In this document: one piece after another, positions 58,060 to 64,000 of the stretch | Layout: each line of letters begins with the position of its first letter | How positions within the stretch are numbered: the first letter of the stretch is position 1 | Assembly: GCF_047126315.1 (NCBI RefSeq) | Contig: NZ_CP138953.1 | Span: 2,108,001 to 2,172,000 of the forward strand | Length of the DNA stretch: 64,000 bases | Direction of reading: 5' to 3' | Origin: Shimia sp022448905 | Lineage (GTDB): Bacteria > Pseudomonadota > Alphaproteobacteria > Rhodobacterales > Rhodobacteraceae | The notes under the pieces: generated by a model | Seen by the model: only the letters and a program-made list of their open reading frames with translations | What the model was told of the DNA's origin: nothing | Database searches by the model: none | Program-made: the position numbers and the translations under genes

Positions 58060-58598
58060 AGTGGCATTCCGGACAGTTTGGCCACCAATTCGGCCAATTT
58101 GCGGGCATTGAACTTGCGCAGAAGGCGGGCGCGGTATTCTTCGACCGTGCGATAGGACAGGTCCAGCTCCAGCCCGATCTCTTTGGAGGTCATGCCGCGG
58201 CAGGTCAGAATGGCGACCTGGCGTTCGCGCTGGGTGAGTTCCACAACGGGGCGGTCCTCAGAGAGGTCAGCAAAAGACCAAACGCTTTTGTAGAAAGGGC
58301 TTTCCGGTGACGTGGACTGTCCCCGGACGCGGCACCAAAAAAGGGTTTTGTCCATGCGCTGCATCACACGTTCGTCGCTATAGCGACCGGTGTTGCCCAT
58401 GGTGGTGTAGACCTTTTTGCCAAGTTTCTGGAAATCTTCATCAGAGGCGTAGAAGTCAGCAATAGAGCGGTTTGCGCAGCCTTCCGGCGCGATGCCAAAC
58501 ATCTCACCAAACCGCAGGTTCACCCGCTGGATGATACGGTTTTCCAGAATGCAGAGCCCGACAGGGGCGTGATCAAAGGCGAGGGCGTTTAGTTCCAT
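58056..58598 (-). CDS. PAS-LuxR family transcriptional regulator
   Basis: A 180-residue regulator. A PAS domain occupies about residues 1-105 (LAFDHAPVGLCILENRIIQRVN) and a LuxR HTH about 112-175 (LTQRERQVAILTCRGMTSKEIGLELDLSYRTVEEYRARLL, of which ERQVAILTCRGMTSKEIG is diagnostic). ATG at 58598 chosen over 58640. The stop codon (TAG at 58056-58058) lies inside the end of the MITE-like element, so the original C-terminus may have been different. It senses an unknown signal. Confidence 0.85.
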   Translation of the reverse strand: MELNALAFDHAPVGLCILENRIIQRVNLRFGEMFGIAPEGCANRSIADFYASDEDFQKLGKKVYTTMGNTGRYSDERVMQRMDKTLFWCRVRGQSTSPESPFYKSVWSFADLSEDRPVVELTQRERQVAILTCRGMTSKEIGLELDLSYRTVEEYRARLLRKFNARKLAELVAKLSGMPL

Positions 58599-58647
58599 CG
58601 GGCAGTGATGGCACAGGTGTGCGCAAAGGGGAAGGCGCAAAGAAAAA

Positions 58648-58670
58648 CGGCGCGCCTATTACGCGCGCCG
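58648..58670 (-). terminator. Rho-independent terminator of solute-binding protein gene
   Basis: CGGCGCGC (58648-58655) pairs perfectly with GCGCGCCG (58663-58670). On the minus strand it is followed by five U (A5 at 58643-58647). It lies 20 bases after the stop of the gene at 58691. Confidence 0.85.
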
Positions 58671-58690
58671 TCGTGTGGTGATTGGTTGTC

Positions 58691-59392
58691 TTACAGGCCG
58701 GAATTGAAGCGGTCGCGGGCGGTGCGGCCTGCGTCGGAGTTTTCAAAACAGACCAGCAGGTTGTGGTTGGCCAATGGGGTTTCGTGGAACACCAGCGCGT
58801 CGGCGTGTTTGGCCAGTCGCGGCTCGCTGGCGAGCATATGTTCAAACACGTTGCGGTCGATCACGGCGGCGTCCATGCGGCCGGCGGCGACTTTTTCCAC
58901 GTTTGAGGCGTCGGTTGGGCCTGCGTCCACTTTCAGTGAGCCGTCTGCAACCATGGCATCAAAGCGGGCTTCGTTGATGTAGCCTTCGACCACGCCAATG
59001 CGGTAGTTGCCGAGATCGTCGTGGGAGGACCAGCTAAAGGCGTTGTCTTTGCGGTGGATGAAGCCTACCGGCGAGGTGCCAAATGGGGCGGAGTAGACGC
59101 AGCGGTCGCCGCCTTTTTCGGCGTCGGCACCGACGTCATAGTATTCCGGGTAAAGGCCCAGGTAGTTTGGATCTTTGGCGGCGAGGTTCACGGCGCGGTT
59201 CCATGGGAAGACCTCAGCCACGACCTCGTCGCCTGCGGCGGCAAAGGCGGCGGTGACAGCGTTCGTCGATGTGCCGGAGCCGTCGGCGTTCACATATGGG
59301 GGCCATTCCAGCGTGGTCAGTTTGACCGTTTTGGCCGAAGCTGTGGTGGCGAGGGCCGCGAGAGCGGCAGCAAAAAGCGTGGATTTTTGCAT
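58691..59392 (-). CDS. Periplasmic solute-binding protein (amino-acid type, family 3)
   Basis: A 233-residue protein with a signal peptide (to about residue 20, TASA) and a type-3 bacterial solute-binding fold. VKLTTLEWPPYVNADG opens it; AEVFPWNRAVNLA and GVVEGYINEARFDAMV follow. Such proteins bind polar amino acids or related ligands. No permease or ATPase is adjacent, so it may work with a transporter elsewhere or as a sensor. A strong terminator follows, so it is monocistronic. Confidence 0.85.
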   Translation of the reverse strand: MQKSTLFAAALAALATTASAKTVKLTTLEWPPYVNADGSGTSTNAVTAAFAAAGDEVVAEVFPWNRAVNLAAKDPNYLGLYPEYYDVGADAEKGGDRCVYSAPFGTSPVGFIHRKDNAFSWSSHDDLGNYRIGVVEGYINEARFDAMVADGSLKVDAGPTDASNVEKVAAGRMDAAVIDRNVFEHMLASEPRLAKHADALVFHETPLANHNLLVCFENSDAGRTARDRFNSGL

Positions 59393-59555
59393 GGTGACTC
59401 CAAAAATTGAATGAGCATTTAAGTTCCGGCGTCACCTGAGCATGAGAGTGCTAAAAAGCCGTTACCTTTTGGATGGGGCGGGCACTGGTGGTTTTACGGG
59501 ATTGCAGTGCGGCTGGTCTTGCGGCTTGCTGAGGTTGGGGAGAGGGGGGACCGCT

Positions 59556-61031
59556 ATGAATATTGCGACATGGTTGGTGCGCGCGGCGCAGCGTGCGCCG
59601 GAGCGGCAGGCGATTTTTGAGGGGCAGCGCTGTGTCGAGACCTATGGCGGGTTTCTGAGCCGTGCGCTGGGGGTGGCGCAGTGGCTGGACGCACAAGGGG
59701 TGCAAGCTGGCGATCGGGTTGGGGTGTTTATGAAAAATTGCCCCGAGTATCTGATTGCGCTTTATGGCATTTGGGCAGCCGGGGCAGTGGCGGTCCCGAT
59801 CAACGCCAAGCTGCATCCGAAAGAAGCAGCGTGGATTTTGCAGGATGCGGAGGCTCAGCTGTGTTTTGTGTCCGAACGCTTTGAGACAGATCTCTCGGAG
59901 GTCTGTGACGTGGCTTGCGCCTTGGTACCGGAGGAACGCGTTGACGGTGGAGCGATTGTAGACCGCAAGCCTGGTGACCTGTGCTGGCTGTTTTACACGT
60001 CCGGCACAACAGGACGGCCCAAAGGCGTGATGATCACCCATCGCATGCTTGTTGCCATGGCGATGAGCTATTTTGCCGATGTGGATCAGGTGACCGCGGA
60101 GGACACAGCGCTTTATGCCGCGCCAATGAGCCATGGGGCCGGGCTCTACAACGTGATGCATGTGCTCAAAGGCGCGCGGCATGTGGTGCCGGAAAGTGGC
60201 GGCTTTGACGAGGCGGAGATTTTTGATCTCGCCGCGCATTTTGGGCGGGTGCATATGTTTGCTGCGCCCACGATGGTGAAACGCATGACGCAGGTCGCCA
60301 AGGCGATGGGCGCTGATGGCTCTGGACTACGCACCGTCGTCTATGGTGGCGGGCCGATGTATGTGGAGGACATCCGCGAGGCCGTGGATCACTTCGGGCC
60401 GGTGTTTGCGCAGATCTACGGGCAGGGTGAATGCCCGATGTGCATCACCGCGTTGAGCAAAGATGAGGTGGCGCGCGGGGATGTGGCTCAGCTGGCGTCG
60501 GTTGGTCGGGCGCAATCGGTGGTGGAGCTGGCGATTGGTGGCTCGGCGGGGCTTTTGCCTGCGGGTGAGGTGGGCGAAATCCTTGCGCGCGGGGATGCGG
60601 TAATGCCTGGGTATTGGCGCAACGCGGCGGCCTCGAAGGCGGCGCTGAAAGACGGGTGGCTGCACACGGGCGATATGGGCGTTTTGGACGGCGCGGGGTA
60701 TCTGACGCTGAAGGATCGCTCCAAAGACCTGATCATTTCCGGGGGGACCAATATTTATCCACGTGAGGTGGAAGAGGTGCTGCTGACGCATCCGTCTGTG
60801 GTGGAGGTGTCCGTGGTGGGCAGGCCGCACCCGGAGTGGGGCGAGGATGTGGTTGCCTTTGTGGTCTGTGATGGCGCGCTGGATGTGGCGGCGTTGCAGG
60901 CGCATTGTCTGACGGAGATGGCGCGGTTCAAACGGCCGAAGGATTATGTGCAGGTGGAGCGCTTGCCGAAGAACAACTATGGGAAGGTGTTGAAGACGGA
61001 ATTGCGGGGGATGTTGCGAGGCGACTCCTAA
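59556..61031 (+). CDS. Acyl-CoA synthetase (AMP-binding enzyme)
   Basis: A 491-residue adenylate-forming ligase that activates a carboxylic acid to an acyl-CoA. The P-loop is FYTSGTTGRPKGVM, then YGQGECPM, the hinge HTGDMGVLDGAGYLTLKDRSKDLIISGG (diagnostic part HTGDMG and LKDRSKD), and the catalytic Lys in PKNNYGKVLKTEL. ATG at 59556 is preceded by GAGGGGGGA; the frame extends to 59442 without a ribosome site. Substrate unknown; medium-chain or aromatic acids are likely. Confidence 0.87.
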   Translation: MNIATWLVRAAQRAPERQAIFEGQRCVETYGGFLSRALGVAQWLDAQGVQAGDRVGVFMKNCPEYLIALYGIWAAGAVAVPINAKLHPKEAAWILQDAEAQLCFVSERFETDLSEVCDVACALVPEERVDGGAIVDRKPGDLCWLFYTSGTTGRPKGVMITHRMLVAMAMSYFADVDQVTAEDTALYAAPMSHGAGLYNVMHVLKGARHVVPESGGFDEAEIFDLAAHFGRVHMFAAPTMVKRMTQVAKAMGADGSGLRTVVYGGGPMYVEDIREAVDHFGPVFAQIYGQGECPMCITALSKDEVARGDVAQLASVGRAQSVVELAIGGSAGLLPAGEVGEILARGDAVMPGYWRNAAASKAALKDGWLHTGDMGVLDGAGYLTLKDRSKDLIISGGTNIYPREVEEVLLTHPSVVEVSVVGRPHPEWGEDVVAFVVCDGALDVAALQAHCLTEMARFKRPKDYVQVERLPKNNYGKVLKTELRGMLRGDS

Positions 61032-61145
61032 AAAAGTGCCTTCCAAAGGGTGATTTTACAGGCGGCGCTTTGGTGTCTTCCCGACTTGAAACGAGGGACT
61101 ATTCATCGTTGAGTGAGATGCGTTTCTTGGACAAAAGGACCTCAG

Positions 61146-62437
61146 ATGACGATCAGGACAGAGCGAACCGATGTTCTTGTGATTGGAGGCGGTACGGCAG
61201 GTTTTGGAGCCGCCATCGCGGCAGCGCGCCAAGGGCTTGAGGTGACACTGTTAGAGGCGACAAGCAAGGTCGGTGGTGTCATGGCGTTTTGTCCTGGGAT
61301 GCCCTGGGGAGGCGCCTACCCGACGAATCAGATCATTGGCGGGCTCATTGAAGAGCTCACGGAGCGGCTCACACAGATGGTCCCCCCAGCGGCCGCAAAA
61401 CGGGACTGTACGTTGGAGAATTTCGGTCCCGAAATCATCTATGACCATGACGTTGCCACACTGACAATGTTTGAAATGCTTGAAGAAGCAGGTGTTCGGA
61501 CACGATTAGGGGCAATCGCAGTCAGCCCCGAAATGAATGGCGACACGATCTCTTTGGTCCAATGCTGTGATAGGCATGGACCTTTCAGCCTTGAGCCAAA
61601 AATCGTCATTGATTGTTCCGGGGATGGCGATATCTCCGCCAAAGCGGGCGTGCCCTTTGCCTTGGGCGACGCGTCGGGAAACATGATGGCCGTGACAATT
61701 TCGTTCTTCATGGTGGGGGTGGAATGGAACCGGGCCTTTGCTGATCCGGATCCGTATTTTCAGAAGTTTGCGGCGAAAGGGATTGCGGAGGGTCGGCTAC
61801 ACAGTGACTTGGCAAAGCTGTATCTGATGCGAGGCTTTCACGAAGGCACGGTTTTTGCAATTCCGTGCATGTTCGGGGCGTTGACGGCACAGACCCTGTT
61901 GCTGTGAGCGCGGCAACTCAGGAAGGGCGCAGACGATGTCACAAGTTGGCGCAATTCCTGAAGAGTGATGTCCCCGGTTTTGACAAGGCGCATATGTCGA
62001 TGCTCTCTCCTACAGTGGGGGTGCGCGAGACACGGAAACTGCAAGGTCAGTATCGGTTGACCGGGAAAGACTTGGCGGACGCGACCAAGTTCCGGGATGG
62101 GATTGTGGCCTGCGACAACCCGATCGATGATGTTATGCGCGCTGAAGGGGATATGACGCATTTGGCGGCCATCGAACCCGGTCAGTTTTATACTATTCCG
62201 TTTCGATCGCTTGTGCCGGAACGGATTACAAACCTGATGTTTGCCGGCCGCATTTTGTCGGCAGACTCTGTGGCGTTTGCTTCGGTGCGCGGAATGCCAC
62301 AGTGCATGGCAATGGGGCAGGCCACAGGCGCGGCTGCTGCGCTTGCGCTTCGGTCCGGCGTAGCCGTTCAGGAAGTGACTGCTGAAGAGCTCGTCCGGTC
62401 CTTGTCAAGTCAGGGCCTCAATCGATTGAGAATCTAA
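61146..62437 (+). pseudogene. FAD-dependent oxidoreductase with apparent frameshift
   Basis: An FAD-dependent oxidoreductase of the fumarate-reductase/succinate-dehydrogenase-like type. The N-terminal nucleotide motif is GGGTAGFGAA and GGVMAFCPG follows. One reading frame stops at 61907, while the rest continues in another frame as VHVRGVDGTDPVAVS to LRI at 62437. Adding one T in the T5 run at 61852-61856 joins them into one protein of about 430 residues reading GTVFCNSVHVRGVDGTD. This is either a one-base deletion or a homopolymer sequencing error. Confidence 0.78.
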
Positions 62438-62478
62438 AAGCTGGATCAAACCCGATTTACTTGGGGTCCAAGCGCAAA

Positions 62479-62506
62479 AAAGCCCCGCCAAATCTGGCAG
62501 GGCTTT
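62479..62506 (-). terminator. Terminator of the CoA-transferase operon
   Basis: AAAGCCCCGCCA (62479-62490) pairs with TGGCAGGGCTTT (62495-62506) with one mismatch and a four-base loop. An A-run at 62476-62481 gives U on the minus transcript. It lies 23 bases after the stop at 62530 and may also terminate the convergent oxidoreductase gene. Confidence 0.8.
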
Positions 62507-62529
62507 GTGATTTTATCGCCGCGTTAGGC

Positions 62530-63159
62530 TTAGTTCACGATGGTCGCTTCAGTTGCGGCGCGCAGTTCGTCCTCGCTCACACCATCGGCGCATTCGACGA
62601 TTTTCAGGCCGCCTTCAACCACGTCCAACACACCCAGATTGGTGATGATGCGGTCGACCACGCCTTTGCCGGTCAGCGGCAGGGTGCACTCTTTCAGCAC
62701 TTTGGAGACGCCGTGTTTGTTGGCGTGATCCATCACAACCACCACGCGGCCGACGCCGGCCACCAGATCCATCGCGCCGCCCATGCCTTTGACAAGCTTG
62801 CCGGGGATCATCCAGTTGGCCAAATCGCCGTTTTCAGCCACTTCCATGGCGCCCAAGATGGCCATGGCGATTTTGCCGCCGCGGATCATCGCGAAGGACT
62901 GCGCCGAGTCAAAATACGCGGTCTGGGGCAGTTCGGTGATGGTCTGCTTGCCGGCGTTGATCAGGTCGGCGTCTTCTTCACCTTCGATCGGGAAGGGGCC
63001 CATGCCCAGCATGCCGTTTTCTGATTGCAGCGTGACTTCGACGCCTTCGGGGATGTGGTTGGAGACCAGCGTCGGGATGCCGATGCCGAGGTTCACATAC
63101 CAGCCGTCTTGCAGTTCTTGTGCGGCGCGCGCCGCCATTTGATTGCGATCCCAAGCCAT
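62530..63159 (-). CDS. 3-oxoacid CoA-transferase subunit B
   Basis: A 209-residue beta subunit. The catalytic Glu lies in LQSENGMLGMG, preceded by LGIGIPTLVSNHIPEG; MDLVAGVGRVVVVMDHANK is conserved. With subunit A it transfers CoA from succinyl-CoA (or acetyl-CoA) to acetoacetate or other 3-oxoacids. It follows subunit A with only two bases between genes. ScoB/AtoA names are both used; the donor is not certain. Confidence 0.9.
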   Translation of the reverse strand: MAWDRNQMAARAAQELQDGWYVNLGIGIPTLVSNHIPEGVEVTLQSENGMLGMGPFPIEGEEDADLINAGKQTITELPQTAYFDSAQSFAMIRGGKIAMAILGAMEVAENGDLANWMIPGKLVKGMGGAMDLVAGVGRVVVVMDHANKHGVSKVLKECTLPLTGKGVVDRIITNLGVLDVVEGGLKIVECADGVSEDELRAATEATIVN

Positions 63160-63161
63160 GA

Positions 63162-63884
63162 TTATGCCTCCTCACGCGGGCGTACGGTGCGCTGTTCGAT
63201 ACGTTTTTCGTGATCACCTTGAATGATGCGGTGCACGTAGATGCCGGGCAGGTGGATGCTGTCCGGGTCCAGCGAGCCAGTGGGCACGATTTCTTCAACT
63301 TCCACGATGCAGATCTTGCCGCAGGTGGCCGCAGGGGCGTTGAAGTTGCGGGCGGTTTTGCGGAACACGAGGTTGCCGGTTTCATCCGCTTTCCAGGCTT
63401 TCACAATGGCGAGATCGGCAAAGATGCCTTCTTCCATGATGTAGTCTTCCATCGCGCCGTCAGGACCGGTGGGGAACTGCTTTTCCAGCTTGCCTTCGGC
63501 AATCACGGTGCCGACGCCGGTCTTGGTGAAGAAGCCCGGGATACCGGCGCCGCCAGCGCGCATGCGCTCGGCCAGGGTGCCCTGTGGGTTGAATTCCAGC
63601 TCCAGCTCACCGGAGAGGTACTGGCGCATGAATTCTGCGTTTTCGCCCACGTAGGAGCTGATCATCTTTTTGACCTGTTTGGTCTGCAACAGGATGCCGA
63701 TGCCGAAGTCATCAACGCCCGCGTTGTTGGAGGCAAACGTCAGGTCTTTGACGCCGCTGTCTTTGATTGCGTCGAGCAGAAGCTCGGGAATGCCGCAGAG
63801 GCCAAAGCCGCCTGAGGCAATGAACATGCCGTCGCTCAGAACGCCGTCCAGCGCCTCAGCGGCCTTTGCATATACCTTTTTCAT
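63162..63884 (-). CDS. 3-oxoacid CoA-transferase subunit A
   Basis: A 240-residue alpha subunit. GMFIASGGFGLCGIPELLLDA (core SGGFGLCGIPE) near the start, FASNNAGVDDFGIG and IPGFFTKTGVGTVIAEGK are typical. It heads a two-gene leftward operon with subunit B and supports ketone-body or polyhydroxybutyrate-related metabolism. ATG at 63884 with GGGGAGA upstream. The remaining 116 bases to the window end hold its promoter region; no other gene is seen. Confidence 0.9.
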   Translation of the reverse strand: MKKVYAKAAEALDGVLSDGMFIASGGFGLCGIPELLLDAIKDSGVKDLTFASNNAGVDDFGIGILLQTKQVKKMISSYVGENAEFMRQYLSGELELEFNPQGTLAERMRAGGAGIPGFFTKTGVGTVIAEGKLEKQFPTGPDGAMEDYIMEEGIFADLAIVKAWKADETGNLVFRKTARNFNAPAATCGKICIVEVEEIVPTGSLDPDSIHLPGIYVHRIIQGDHEKRIEQRTVRPREEA

Positions 63885-64000
63885 GGATGTCTCCCCTTAT
63901 CCGGAAATTGGGGAGAGTAGTGACGGCGGGGCGGAGATGAGTCAACGCCAGCAGGGGGTGTCCGGTATTACTACGGGCGTTTGTGGGTAGTGGGGCGGGC

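Noticed and set aside
1..64000. CRISPR array, rRNA operon or complete tRNA
   Set aside because: No regularly spaced repeats of 25-40 bases, no rRNA signature sequences and no full cloverleaf were seen while reading the window. A covariance-model search would settle the RNA genes.

Overview
The window looks like a chromosomal segment of a marine alphaproteobacterium of the order Rhodobacterales (Roseobacter group). Three things point there: a short bacterial prolyl-tRNA synthetase of the alphaproteobacterial type, the NDUFA12 - MlaD - DUF2155 - aat - accC - accB neighbourhood, and the AI-2E exporter - hda - ppk - ppx block. TRAP transporters and a sulfonate-degradation cluster fit this group. 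The species cannot be named from the sequence alone.

Positions 1-22,900 are accessory in character. A glutathione peroxidase (cut by the window edge) and a broken amidohydrolase lead into an IS3-family element. That element abuts an inverted 512-bp copy of its own right end. From 3,778 to 16,837 there is a coherent organosulfonate gene set: a divergent IclR regulator, a GMC flavoprotein, a TRAP transporter with fused DctQM subunits, a DUF475/TerC-like membrane protein, the three dihydroxypropanesulfonate (DHPS) dehydrogenases HpsN, HpsO and HpsP, a universal stress protein, sulfopyruvate decarboxylase ComDE and an FMN-dependent 2-hydroxyacid dehydrogenase. Read together they would import DHPS, interconvert its enantiomers, oxidise it to sulfolactate and sulfopyruvate, and decarboxylate it to sulfoacetaldehyde. 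Desulfonation (Xsc) is not in the window. A decayed IS6-family transposase separates this from a four-gene AlgF-AlgI-AlgJ-AlgX-type polysaccharide O-acetylation module that has no polymerase beside it. A 13-nt sequence like the 3' end of a serine tRNA (22,841-22,853) lies near where the accessory genes stop.

Positions 22,901-57,643 are mostly core. In order they hold a TonB/ExbB/ExbD/ExbD operon, small metabolic genes, ppx-ppk, hda, an AI-2E-type permease, a hybrid histidine kinase, proS, a MerR regulator with a clear dyad operator, lolE-lolD, GST/thioesterase/peptidase genes, clpP-clpX, a GIY-YIG-like hypothetical, a RidA protein, a beta-lactamase-fold hydrolase, a DMT permease, then NDUFA12-mlaD-DUF2155-aat-accC-accB.

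Positions 57,644-64,000 hold a 268-bp MITE-like element with 25-bp perfect terminal inverted repeats, which supplies the stop codon of a PAS-LuxR regulator. They also hold a lone solute-binding protein, an acyl-CoA synthetase, a frameshifted FAD oxidoreductase and a 3-oxoacid CoA-transferase pair.

Four genes show apparent breaks: the amidohydrolase, the IS6 transposase, one exbD and the FAD oxidoreductase. The exbD and FAD-oxidoreductase breaks sit in homopolymers, so sequencing error is possible there.
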